Below are positions 16,996-24,949 of a DNA stretch of 45,024 nt, in pieces. Each line of letters opens with the position of its first letter. The stretch's first letter is position 1. The position numbers and the translations under genes are program-made. The stretch is from Opitutia bacterium (lineage in GTDB: Bacteria > Verrucomicrobiota > Verrucomicrobiia > Opitutales > Opitutaceae). Below the pieces are notes generated by a model. The model searched no databases. It saw nothing but the letters and a program-made list of their open reading frames with translations, and was not told the DNA's origin. The DNA lies in NCBI GenBank assembly GCA_947467625.1, contig CANIJN010000010.1:1-45024 (forward strand). The letters run 5' to 3'.

Positions 16996-18717
16996 ATGGC
17001 GAATCATCCCACCACCGTCGGCGCGCAGGAGCATACCTACGACGCCATTGTCATTGGCTCCGGCATCAGCGGCGGTTGGGCGGCGAAGGAATTGTGCGAG
17101 GCGGGACTGCGCACGCTCGTCCTCGAGCGCGGGCGCGACGTCAAGCACCTCGATGATTATCCGACGGCGTTGAAGAACCCGTGGGATTTTCCGCATCGCG
17201 GGAAACTGCCGCAGACGGTCGTCAGCGAGAATCCCATCGCCAAAAAATGCTACGCCTTCGACGCGGCGACGGAGCACTTTTTCGTAAAGGATAAAGAGCA
17301 TCCTTACGTGCAGGAAAAACCGTATGATTGGATTCGCGGCTACCAAGTCGGCGGCAAGTCGCTCATCTGGGCGCGGCAGACGCAGCGGTGGAGTAAATTC
17401 GATTTCGAGGGTGCGGTACGCGATGGCATCGCCGATTGGCCCATCGGTTACGACGATCTCGCCCCGTGGTATTCCCACGTGGAGAGGTTCGCTGGCATCA
17501 GTGGTAACTACGACGGGCTCGAGACGCTGCCCGACGGCGAATTTTTACCCGCGTGGGAGATGAATGATGTGGAGAAACACGCTCAGGGGAAAATCATGAC
17601 GGCGTTCCCGGGGCGCCATGTGATCCAGGGCCGTTGCGCGCATCTCACCGTGCCAAAGCCGGAGCACTACGCGGCCGGCCGTGGTCAGTGTCAGGCGCGC
17701 AACCTCTGCTATCGCGGGTGTCCGTTTGGAGCGTATTTCAGTTCAAACGCGTCGACGCTTCCGGCCGCCGCGCGCACGGGGAAACTCACGTTGCGGCCGC
17801 ACTCGGTGGTCGAGTCGATTCTCCACGACGAGGCGACGGGCAAGGCACGCGGCGTGCGCGTCGTGGACGCGCAGACGAAGCAGGCGACGGAATTTTTTGC
17901 GCGCGTGATTTTCGTCAATGCGGCGTGCCTCAATACGAATCTCATTTTGTTGAATTCGAAATCGAAACGGTTTCCGGCCGGACTCGGCAACGACAGTGGG
18001 CTGCTCGGGCACTATGTCGCGTTTCACAATTACCGCGGGAGCATCAGCGCATCAATGGATGGGTTTGCCGACTCGTATTATTCGGGCCGACGGCCGACGC
18101 AGCTCATGATGCCGAATTTTCGCAACGTGCGGAAACAGGAGGCCGCGCTAGATTTTCAACGCGGCTACATGGTGTTTTTCGGCGCGTCACGCAGCGGTTG
18201 GCAGCAGGGCAACGGCGCAAAGGGCGTCGGCGCGGAGTTCAAAGCGCGCATCACGCGGCCGGGTCCGTGGGGCATTTCGATGATGATGCAGGGCGAGACG
18301 GTGCCGCGGAAAGAAAACCACGTGCGCCTGTCGGCCGAGGCGAAGGACGCGTGGGGCGTGCCGCAGCTGGTCACGGCAATCGGCTACCACGACAACGACG
18401 AAAAAGTGCTCAAAGATTTTCACGCCCGCGGGGAAGAAATGCTCGTGGCGGCCGGGGCGAAGAACATCCGGAAGAACGATTCCAAACAAAACCCCGGGCT
18501 CGATATTCACGAGATGGGGGGAGTGCGGATGGGCAAAGATCCGCAGGCCTCGTTGCTCAACCGCTGGAATCAATTGCACGCCTGCGCGAACGTGTTCGTG
18601 ACCGACGGTGCTAGTATGGCCTCGACGGGGACACAAAATCCGTCGCTCACCTTTATGGCGCTGGCGGCGCGGGCGGCGAACTACGCCGTCGCCGAGCTGA
18701 AGAAGGGGAATTTATGA
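16996..18717 (+). CDS. GMC-family FAD oxidoreductase (gluconate/glucoside dehydrogenase large-subunit type)
   Basis: 573 residues from ATG 16996 (MANHPTTVG). The FAD-binding site YDAIVIGSGISGGWAAKEL with LVLERG following marks a GMC oxidoreductase. Other family features are YQVGGKSLIWARQTQRW, the Cys-containing RNLCYRGCPFGAYFSSN, the catalytic-His region DIHEMGGVRMGKDP and the C-terminal TQNPSLTFMALAARAANYAV. This set is typical of periplasmic alcohol/sugar dehydrogenases that partner with a gluconate-2-dehydrogenase subunit-3 protein, which is encoded next with a 4-bp overlap. There is no signal peptide, so export on the partner's Tat signal is likely. No cytochrome c subunit gene is adjacent. 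Glucoside 3-dehydrogenation is a possible activity. Confidence 0.92.
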   Translation: MANHPTTVGAQEHTYDAIVIGSGISGGWAAKELCEAGLRTLVLERGRDVKHLDDYPTALKNPWDFPHRGKLPQTVVSENPIAKKCYAFDAATEHFFVKDKEHPYVQEKPYDWIRGYQVGGKSLIWARQTQRWSKFDFEGAVRDGIADWPIGYDDLAPWYSHVERFAGISGNYDGLETLPDGEFLPAWEMNDVEKHAQGKIMTAFPGRHVIQGRCAHLTVPKPEHYAAGRGQCQARNLCYRGCPFGAYFSSNASTLPAAARTGKLTLRPHSVVESILHDEATGKARGVRVVDAQTKQATEFFARVIFVNAACLNTNLILLNSKSKRFPAGLGNDSGLLGHYVAFHNYRGSISASMDGFADSYYSGRRPTQLMMPNFRNVRKQEAALDFQRGYMVFFGASRSGWQQGNGAKGVGAEFKARITRPGPWGISMMMQGETVPRKENHVRLSAEAKDAWGVPQLVTAIGYHDNDEKVLKDFHARGEEMLVAAGAKNIRKNDSKQNPGLDIHEMGGVRMGKDPQASLLNRWNQLHACANVFVTDGASMASTGTQNPSLTFMALAARAANYAVAELKKGNL

Positions 18718-19319
18718 AGCAGCGAAGCACGCGAGCTGCGCACGAGGGTGCGATGAACCGGCGTGAAGCGATCCGGCACTCCGCGACGTGGGCCGGCGTG
18801 GCCGCGCTTTGGGCGAGCCTCCCCGCGCGCACGTGGGCAGCGTTGGCGCTGCCGGCGGGCTGGAGCGAGGACGAGGAGCAATTGCTCACGCTCATCGGCG
18901 ACGCGATTATTCCAACCACGGCGGAGTCGCCCGGAGCGAGCGCGGTCGGGATCGGGCGTTTCATCATCGTGCAGGCGACGGCCTGTTTCCCGGCGGAAGC
19001 GGCGGAGGTATTGCGGCGCGGGTTGAAGGAAATTCAGGCGGCGAGCGTGGCGCAGTTTGCGAGGGGGTTTGCAGAGTTGGGCGTCGCCCAGCGCGAGCAG
19101 GTGCTCACGGATTACGAGGCACGCGCGGCGTCGACTAAAGGAAGTGCGCTTGGGAGCGGATCGAACGTGAATCCGTTTCGCCTGATTAAAGAACTGACCC
19201 TGTTGGGTTATTTCACGTCGGAGTTGGGCGCGACGCAGGCGTTGCGGTATTTGCCGGTGCCGGGCGGTTACAAGGGGTCGGTGAAGCTCGGCCCGCGCGA
19301 GCGGAGCTGGGCGCTCTAA
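18714..19319 (+). CDS. gluconate 2-dehydrogenase subunit 3 family protein with Tat-like signal
   Basis: 201 residues. ATG 18714 overlaps the GMC stop (ATGA), preceded by an AAGGGGAA ribosome-binding site, so the two are translationally coupled; an internal Met at 18753 would start directly at MNRREAIR. The twin-arginine NRREAI plus a moderately hydrophobic stretch ending near TWAALA suggests Tat export. The mature part (DEEQLLTLIGDAIIPTT, then a helical body, then NPFRLIKELTLLGYFTSELGATQ and PVPGGYKGS) matches the small subunit that chaperones and co-exports GMC dehydrogenases. The role is to carry the folded FAD subunit to the periplasm. Confidence 0.9.
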   Translation: MKQRSTRAAHEGAMNRREAIRHSATWAGVAALWASLPARTWAALALPAGWSEDEEQLLTLIGDAIIPTTAESPGASAVGIGRFIIVQATACFPAEAAEVLRRGLKEIQAASVAQFARGFAELGVAQREQVLTDYEARAASTKGSALGSGSNVNPFRLIKELTLLGYFTSELGATQALRYLPVPGGYKGSVKLGPRERSWAL

Positions 19320-19393
19320 GCAGAACGCGTGCAATCGTAAGCCGATGAATCCCGTAGCAGCCGAGGTAACGAGGCCGGCGCAAGCGGTTCACC

Positions 19394-19428
19394 AGGCATT
19401 CTGCCTCCTCAGGGCATTCAGCCTCCTC
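19394..19428. repeat. imperfect 17/18-bp tandem repeat in a convergent gap
   Basis: AGGCATTCTGCCTCCTC (19394-19410) is followed immediately by AGGGCATTCAGCCTCCTC (19411-19428). It lies between the subunit-3 gene and the convergent tgt fusion gene. No function is evident. Confidence 0.6.
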
Positions 19429-19453
19429 ACGTCGTTGGCTACTTTCGACTGCA

Positions 19454-21511
19454 TCAGTCCGGTTGAGTGGAGAATTGCGGGAGGGCTGCGATGCGGTGCT
19501 CGAACGCGGCGCGCTCGGACTCGGGGAGCGTGGCGGGGAATTTCGAGCTGCTGCGGTGCCAGCGCGCGAGCCACTCGGCGCCGAGCAGCGGCAGGGCGGA
19601 GGGGTGCGCGCTCGCGCTGTCGGCGCGGTTGAACGCGGCGGTCGTGGTGGACTTCGGGCCGGAGCCCGCGCCCTCGGCGACGATCCAGCCGGTGCTCAAC
19701 AGCGTGACGCGCACGGACGTCGCCGCGGAGTAGGTATAGAGTTCGGCGGACTTTGGTGCGCAGTGGGTGAAGAGCCGCGCAAAGACGGCGGGCGTCCAGA
19801 GAGGCGAATCGGTTTTGGACGAAAATGGGTCGTAGAAAATAATCTCGGGCACGGGGGACGTTTCGAGGAAGGCGAGGAAATCGCCGTGGTGCAGTTCCCA
19901 GTGAAGCAGGCCGGAGGCGTCGTGCCATCGGCGGTGACTGACCAGCGCGTGCGGGGCGGCGTGGCGGATGTGCGGGAATTTTCCGGGCTCGCGGAGGGCG
20001 AGGCGGAGCGGATCGAGGTCGCGTTCAAAGCTCACGATGCGCAGCGGGCGCAGCGCGGCGGGGCCGTACTCGGCGAGCATTTTTTCGAAACACGCGATCG
20101 CTGCCATCGCGTTGGACGCGGCGCCGAGGCCGACGTCCCAGAGGACGAGTTCGGTGGGCGGATTCACGGGCGGGACGCCCGTGCCACTCGCGAGCAGGCG
20201 GGAGGCGAGGCAGGATTGGTCGACGTAGAGTTTCTGCGCTTCGTCACTCGGACGGTTCACCGAGTGCATGACCTCACCCGAGCTGAGCTGGCGGATGCTC
20301 GAGAACCCCTGCGGACCGGTGACAATGTCATAGTCGCCGAGACTTTGTGGCCGGGGGAAACGCGTCTGCTTCGTGGGTTGGCTGGGGTTGGCTTCGTCGG
20401 TGCGCACGAGCTCTACGCGCATCTTTTCGTAGAACGCGGCGAAGTCGTCGCGCAAAATGTGGGCGCGCATAGCGCGCATGAGGCGATGATAGAATGCGAG
20501 ATTGTGGATGCCGAGGAGGTGCCAGCCGAGGTTCTCGCTGGTTTTCGTGAGATGGTGGAGGTAGCCGCGCGAATAGTTCTGGCATGCGTGGCAGTCACAA
20601 TGGGCGTCGATGGGCTGTTCCGAAAATTTGTGCACCGAGCGCGTCAGCTGGAGTTTTCCCTGCGAGGTGAAGACCGCGCCGCGTTGGGCGAGTTGGGTGG
20701 GAATGATACAGTCAAACATGTCCACGCCGCGATGGACGGCTTCGAGGAGATCGATGGGCGTACCGACGCCCATGAGATAGCGCGGAACGTCCTTTGGAAG
20801 GTGATCGGTAACAAAGCCGGTGAACTCGTAGCGCTCGGCGTGGGTTTCCCCGACAGCGAGGCCGCCGATGGCGAGACCGTCGAAACCGAGCGTGCGCAGG
20901 AACTCGGCGCTCTTTTGGCGGAGATCATGGTGGCAGGCGCCTTGCACGATGCCGAAGAGAGCTTGTTTCGAATCACCGCGGGCGCGGAGAGAGCGCTCGG
21001 CCCAGCGGTGGGTGAGCAACATCGCGGCCTCGGCTTGCGGGTGGCCGGCGGTCGAAGGGATACATTGGTCGAGCACCATCATGATGTCGCTGCCGATGGC
21101 CTTCTGCATGGCGATGCTCGATTCCGGCGAGAGGAGAAGCGTCTTGCCATCGACGTAGCTCTTGAAGTGGGCGCCCTCCTCTTCCATCGCGCGTTCAGAT
21201 TGGAGGGAGAAGATTTGAAAGCCGCCGGAGTCAGTGAGCACGGGCCGGTCCCACTTCATGAAATTATGGATACCGCCAAATTTCTTAAACACCTCGGGGC
21301 CGGGACGGAGGAGGAGGTGATAGGTGTTGGCGAGGACGATGTTGGCGCCGGTTGCCTTGAGGGTCTCGACCGTTTGGCTTTTGACCGTGGCCTGAGTGCC
21401 GACGGGCATGAAGATGGGCGTTTGCACTTCGCCGTGCAGCGTTTGGTAGGTGGCCGCGCGCGCTTTCGAACCGGAGGCTTCTTTATCGAGCGTGAAATTG
21501 AGACGAGACAT
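19454..21511 (-). CDS. tgt: tRNA-guanine transglycosylase fused to MnmD/MnmC-type tRNA methyltransferase domain
   Basis: 685 residues. Residues 1-375 are bacterial Tgt, which swaps G34 for preQ1 in GUN-anticodon tRNAs: DSGGFQ with D94, FGIVQGA (186-192), GVDMFDC with probable nucleophile D267, and the zinc site C305/C307/C310/H336. The usual PTRxxRxG after the nucleophile reads PTQLAQRG. Residues about 393-685 match the MnmD/MnmC1 methyltransferase family acting on nm5U34: EVMHSVNRPSDEAQKLYV, SAM loop DVGLGAASNAMAA (459-471), VSFERDLDPLRLAL, FYDPFSSKTDSPLWTP (559-573) and a GSGPKSTTTAAF end. The two halves sit in one unbroken frame. Both would act at the wobble base, though on different tRNAs. 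It is divergent from engB. Confidence 0.9.
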   Translation of the reverse strand: MSRLNFTLDKEASGSKARAATYQTLHGEVQTPIFMPVGTQATVKSQTVETLKATGANIVLANTYHLLLRPGPEVFKKFGGIHNFMKWDRPVLTDSGGFQIFSLQSERAMEEEGAHFKSYVDGKTLLLSPESSIAMQKAIGSDIMMVLDQCIPSTAGHPQAEAAMLLTHRWAERSLRARGDSKQALFGIVQGACHHDLRQKSAEFLRTLGFDGLAIGGLAVGETHAERYEFTGFVTDHLPKDVPRYLMGVGTPIDLLEAVHRGVDMFDCIIPTQLAQRGAVFTSQGKLQLTRSVHKFSEQPIDAHCDCHACQNYSRGYLHHLTKTSENLGWHLLGIHNLAFYHRLMRAMRAHILRDDFAAFYEKMRVELVRTDEANPSQPTKQTRFPRPQSLGDYDIVTGPQGFSSIRQLSSGEVMHSVNRPSDEAQKLYVDQSCLASRLLASGTGVPPVNPPTELVLWDVGLGAASNAMAAIACFEKMLAEYGPAALRPLRIVSFERDLDPLRLALREPGKFPHIRHAAPHALVSHRRWHDASGLLHWELHHGDFLAFLETSPVPEIIFYDPFSSKTDSPLWTPAVFARLFTHCAPKSAELYTYSAATSVRVTLLSTGWIVAEGAGSGPKSTTTAAFNRADSASAHPSALPLLGAEWLARWHRSSSKFPATLPESERAAFEHRIAALPQFSTQPD
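20165..20187. repeat. short palindromic dispersed-type repeat inside the tgt fusion linker
   Basis: CACGGGC-GGGAC-GCCCGTG (20165-20183) followed by CCAC forms a 7-bp hairpin. In the coding strand it contributes GTGVPPVN at residues about 443-450, in the linker before the SAM loop. From memory this resembles a repeat commonly scattered in Verrucomicrobia and Planctomycetes genomes (GTGGCACGGGCGTCCC type). Confidence 0.55.
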
Positions 21512-21621
21512 GGTTTCGGATGGGCGGTTTCGGAGTGGGGGAGGGAGTAAGGAGTAGAATCAGCCGCAGGCGAGCGAAGGATTTTTGGTGATAAACGTCG
21601 CGGGGTCGTCACCGTCGGTGG

Positions 21622-22221
21622 ATGAAGATCAAATCCTCCGAATTCGACCGCAGTGCGCCGAACATTAAAGAGTGCCCCAATTCTCCCTTTCCAGAGTTTG
21701 CTTTCATTGGCCGGTCCAATGTCGGCAAATCGTCGATCATCAATTTGCTCACGGAGCGCAATGCACTGGCGAAGGTTTCGGTGACGCCCGGAAAAACCAA
21801 GTTGATCAATTTTTTCCGGATCAACGGATCGTGGAATCTCGTGGATTTGCCCGGCTACGGCTATGCCCACGTGAGCAAAGACAAGCGGGCGGAGTTCAAT
21901 GAAGCCGTGGCGGACTACATCGAGCAGCGGGAGAAGCTACGGTTGGTGTTTGTGTTGATCGACTCGCGGTTGGAGCCGCAGAAAATCGACCGGGAGTTTC
22001 TCGCATGGCTGCAGGGCACGGTGCGGCCCTTCGCATTGATCTTCACCAAGGCGGACAAGCTCTCGGCCACCAAGGTGCAGTCGAACGTGGCGTTTTTTAT
22101 GAACACCGTCTTTGCGGGGCGGGCGGAGTTTCCTCGGATATTTACGAGCTCGTCCAAGACCAAGGAGGGGCGGCTGGAGATCTTGAAGTTTATTGACGAG
22201 ATGCTGGCGGAACGGAGGTAG
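21622..22221 (+). CDS. engB: ribosome-biogenesis GTP-binding protein EngB/YsxC
   Basis: 199 residues. EngB is an essential small GTPase for late large-subunit assembly. G1 is GRSNVGKSS, G2 lies in the TPGKTKLINFF segment, G3 is DLPGYGYAHVS, G4 is TKADKL and G5 is SSSKTKEG. The N-terminal extension ECPNSPFPEFAFIGRSNVGK is typical of the family. Normal family length. It is divergent from the tgt fusion gene across a 110-bp gap and is followed after 66 bp by a DUF3817 gene on the same strand. Confidence 0.96.
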   Translation: MKIKSSEFDRSAPNIKECPNSPFPEFAFIGRSNVGKSSIINLLTERNALAKVSVTPGKTKLINFFRINGSWNLVDLPGYGYAHVSKDKRAEFNEAVADYIEQREKLRLVFVLIDSRLEPQKIDREFLAWLQGTVRPFALIFTKADKLSATKVQSNVAFFMNTVFAGRAEFPRIFTSSSKTKEGRLEILKFIDEMLAERR

Positions 22222-22287
22222 GCTGGCCCGCTCGGTCCGTTGCGAAAACCTCGACAGCGCGGGTCTTCGTCGCGGGAATTAGGCCCC

Positions 22288-22596
22288 ATGAAATCACTCA
22301 AGACACCGCTCGGGCGCCTCCGCGTCATTGGTCTGTGGGAGGGTGTCTCGTTTCTCGTGCTTTTGGTCATAGCCATGCCTTTGAAATATTTCGCGGGCTG
22401 GCCGGATGCCGTGCGGGTCGTGGGAATGGCGCATGGGATTTTATTTTTACTGTATCTCGCGGCTGCGATGCAGGTCGCGACCGAACGCGATTGGCCGTGG
22501 CGGCGTACGGCACTGGTGTTTCTGGCGAGCGTGCTGCCAGCGGGGCCTTTTTTTATCGAGGCGAAGGTTCTGCGCCACGAGCCCGCGGACAAGTGA
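22288..22596 (+). CDS. DUF3817 family small membrane protein
   Basis: 102 residues from ATG 22288 (MKSLKTPLGR); an earlier TTG-initiated frame adds unlikely sequence. Three membrane segments are visible, with the family features GRLRVIGLWEGVSFLVLL, MPLKYFAGWPDAVRVVGMAHGILFLLY and a C-terminal VFLASVLPAGPFFIEAKVL. DUF3817 proteins are integral inner-membrane proteins of unknown function. It lies 66 bp after engB. Confidence 0.88.
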   Translation: MKSLKTPLGRLRVIGLWEGVSFLVLLVIAMPLKYFAGWPDAVRVVGMAHGILFLLYLAAAMQVATERDWPWRRTALVFLASVLPAGPFFIEAKVLRHEPADK

Positions 22597-22757
22597 ATCG
22601 CCTCTGCGGCGGCGACGGCAAAAAGCACGGGGCAGGCGACAACCGAGGCTCAGACTGAGCTCGCTTCGTGCGGTCTGAACAGTTTTCCTGCGAGGCGGTG
22701 CTGCCATTGCGCCGCCCCATTCCCCTCAGATTCAGTTAACTGCCAAAGCCAATCCCA

Positions 22758-24038
22758 ATGAATGCTCCGTCTGTGCCCGCTGTTTCGCGTCGTGATTTTA
22801 TGAAAATGTCCGCGGTCACCACCGGTGCCGCCGTGTTGTCGGGGCTGAGTGCTCCCCGGATTTATGGTGCGGTCGCCGGTTCCGATCGTATCCGCGTCGG
22901 CGTCGTCGGTTGCGGTGGCCGCGGCCCCGGTGCCGCGCAGAATTGCCTCGATTCGGCGCCGGGCGTCGAGATCGTCGCGCTGGGCGACTTGTTCCCGTGG
23001 CAGGTCGAATCGGCGAAGAAGAAGTTGAAGATTCCGAATGCGCAGGGGTTCTCGGGTTTCGATGCCTACCAAAAAGTCCTCGCGGCCGGGATCGACATGG
23101 TGATCTTGGCGACACCGCCCGGTTTTCGCCCGCTGCATTTTGCGGCGGCGGTTGAGGCCGGGAAACACGTGTTCATTGAGAAACCGGTGGCGGTCGATCC
23201 CGTGGGGGTTCGCTCGGTGATCGAGAGCGCGCGTCTGGCGAAGGCAAAGAAGCTCACCGTGATCGCCGGGACTCAGCGCCGGCACCAGCCGAGTTACCTC
23301 GAGACGATGAAGCGCATTCAGGGCGGCGACATCGGCGAGCTTGTGGCCGGCAATTGCTACTGGAACGGTGACGGCATCTGGTTCCGCGAGAAGAATGATC
23401 CGAAGTATCCAGACCTCGCCAAGCTGAGCGACTTCGAGTGGCAGTGTTGGAATTGGTATCACTGGGACTGGCTTTGCGGCGACCAGATCGTTGAGCAACA
23501 CCTGCACAATCTTGACGTGGTCAACTGGGCCTTCGGCGGGCCGCCGGTAAAATTCTATGGCATGGGCGGGCGCCAGAATCGCGGCAGTCTCCCTGGAAAT
23601 ATCTGGGATCACTTCGCCGTAGAGATGGAATATGCCAACGGCGCGCGCGTGACCAGCATGTGCCGCCACACACCTAAATCGACCACCCGCATCGCCGAAC
23701 GCATCGTCGGTACCAAGGGCATGTCCGATTGCGACAAGGGCACGATCAAGGGCGCGAAAGCGTTCTCGTATTCGGGAGAGAATCCTAATCCCTACGTCGT
23801 CGAGCACACGGATCTTATTAACAGCATCCGCCAAGGCCTAGCGCTCAATGAAGGCGAGCAAGTCGCCTACAGCACACTGACAGCGATCGGCGGGCGCATG
23901 GCGGCCTACACCGGACGCGAGATCAAATGGCAGTGGCTCATGGAAGGATCGAAGCTCGACATCTTCCCTAAGAATCCCGGGCCCGGACCGGGTCTCTTCA
24001 CGCCAGTGCCGATCCCCGGAAAAGTGGATCTGATTTGA
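22758..24038 (+). CDS. Tat-exported Gfo/Idh/MocA family oxidoreductase
   Basis: 426 residues. A twin-arginine signal (SRRDFMKMS, then a hydrophobic stretch ending near APRIYGA) directs folded export, as in many Verrucomicrobia and Planctomycetes relatives. The Rossmann fold starts RIRVGVVGCGGRGPGAA, with EIVALGD, MVILATPPGFR and the diagnostic HVFIEKPVAVD. The C-terminal substrate domain contains the tryptophan-rich WQCWNWYHWDWLCGDQIVEQHLHNLDVVNW segment, characteristic of an exported subgroup. The bound NAD(P) is presumably carried out with the folded enzyme and recycled with each turnover. Substrate is probably a sugar or glycoside; not determinable. Confidence 0.93.
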   Translation: MNAPSVPAVSRRDFMKMSAVTTGAAVLSGLSAPRIYGAVAGSDRIRVGVVGCGGRGPGAAQNCLDSAPGVEIVALGDLFPWQVESAKKKLKIPNAQGFSGFDAYQKVLAAGIDMVILATPPGFRPLHFAAAVEAGKHVFIEKPVAVDPVGVRSVIESARLAKAKKLTVIAGTQRRHQPSYLETMKRIQGGDIGELVAGNCYWNGDGIWFREKNDPKYPDLAKLSDFEWQCWNWYHWDWLCGDQIVEQHLHNLDVVNWAFGGPPVKFYGMGGRQNRGSLPGNIWDHFAVEMEYANGARVTSMCRHTPKSTTRIAERIVGTKGMSDCDKGTIKGAKAFSYSGENPNPYVVEHTDLINSIRQGLALNEGEQVAYSTLTAIGGRMAAYTGREIKWQWLMEGSKLDIFPKNPGPGPGLFTPVPIPGKVDLI

Positions 24039-24072
24039 GCCAAAGGCCGCAGCTTCGGGCTCGTCGTGGGCC

Positions 24073-24237
24073 ATGAAAAAACCGACCCGCGACGAGCGGC
24101 AGCGCATGTGCGTGCGCAAGCGCCGCTACCGCTCACAAGGCGACGCGCTTGATGCCGCAGTGGTGCTGGGGCTCGCGCGCCAGCGGCAAGCTTACCTCTG
24201 TCCGCTGTGTCGGCAGTGGCACCTGACGTCTTCGTAA
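24073..24237 (+). CDS. small Cys/His (possible zinc-ribbon-like) protein
   Basis: 54 residues from ATG 24073 to TAA 24237. The sequence is basic (MKKPTRDERQRMCVRKRRYR...), with an Ala/Leu/Arg helix, and ends in AYLCPLCRQWHLTSS. C13, C43, C46 and H50 could bind zinc. The ending YxCPxCxxWHLT resembles small zinc-finger proteins often seen in phages and plasmids. It begins 34 bp after the oxidoreductase stop codon. A role in nucleic-acid binding is inference only. Confidence 0.6.
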   Translation: MKKPTRDERQRMCVRKRRYRSQGDALDAAVVLGLARQRQAYLCPLCRQWHLTSS

Positions 24238-24263
24238 ATCGAGGCGCGCGGTTTTGTCAGGAA

Positions 24264-24287
24264 CGCCCGCGCTGCCGAAAGCGGGCG
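24264..24287. repeat. palindromic dispersed-type repeat
   Basis: CGCCCGC (24264-24270) and GCGGGCG (24281-24287) frame GCTGCCGAAA, followed by CTACA. I recall this CGCCCGC...GCTGCCGAAAGCGGGCGCTACA form as a recurrent verrucomicrobial intergenic repeat; only one copy is present in the window. Confidence 0.4.
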
Positions 24288-24437
24288 CTACAATCGGGTG
24301 CGATCTCCCTTGTGTGGTGGACGTCTGGACGAAGCTCGCTCCCTGCTCGTGGTTATTGCCGTGGGCTGGCCGCTGGTGCCGGCGGAGACGTCGCAGACGA
24401 CGTTGGGGACGCGTTGCTAACGTAGGCTCAGCCGCAC

Positions 24438-24839
24438 TTACGGGGCGATGGCGTTGATCTCGAGCCGGTCGGCCGCCGGATTACCCCTGGCGTGAGTGAG
24501 CAACCGACCGGTGTGGGCGTCGATCCGTACCTGCACGCCTTGTTTGGATACGACGGTCAACACGTCGTCGGCAACGTCGGCGATGGCTGCGCAGGGATCG
24601 TCGGTCAGCGGCCAATCTGCCAGCCATTGTAAGCGCAGTTCGCGATCGAGGCAGTAAAGGTTGGGAATCCCGGGGAGCAGGCCGTGGGGATGCTCCCGCA
24701 CGTAGTAGCAGCGCGGTCCGCGACAAAACTCGACGACGGCGGTCGCGAGCGGCGCGTGCGCGGCGGCGCGAACGCCTTCGCGAGTGAGTTGGCAAAGCGA
24801 ACCGTCGATCACGGCGATGGATTGTGGCGGGGTGTTCAA
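24438..24839 (-). CDS. hypothetical cytoplasmic protein, beta-propeller-like fragment character
   Basis: 133 residues, no signal peptide. Alternating strands and turns such as IAVIDGSLCQLTREG, IPNLYCLDRELRLQWLADWP and GVQVRIDAHTGRLL resemble blades of a PQQ- or WD-type propeller, but at this length only two or three blades would fit. No family is assigned. It is divergent from the large TonB-dependent receptor gene, sharing the 278-bp region that carries a 23-bp palindrome. Confidence 0.65.
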   Translation of the reverse strand: MNTPPQSIAVIDGSLCQLTREGVRAAAHAPLATAVVEFCRGPRCYYVREHPHGLLPGIPNLYCLDRELRLQWLADWPLTDDPCAAIADVADDVLTVVSKQGVQVRIDAHTGRLLTHARGNPAADRLEINAIAP

Positions 24840-24949
24840 GGGCTGAAGCCAACAGGGAACACGCGCGTCGAATTTCGGCGATCATAAACCCGGAATTTTT
24901 TTGACCTAGGATTACGCTGTTATTTTTCCCGAAAAAAACGTCCCTTAAA

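Noticed and set aside
19463-21550. Open frame of 695 codons on the plus strand opposite the tgt fusion
   Set aside because: It mirrors a gene with clear catalytic motifs; its product is Arg/Gly/Glu-rich low-complexity sequence typical of antisense frames in GC-rich DNA.
22650-23834. Open frame of 394 codons opposite the exported Gfo/Idh/MocA gene
   Set aside because: Antisense shadow; the opposite strand carries a Tat signal and the EKP motif.
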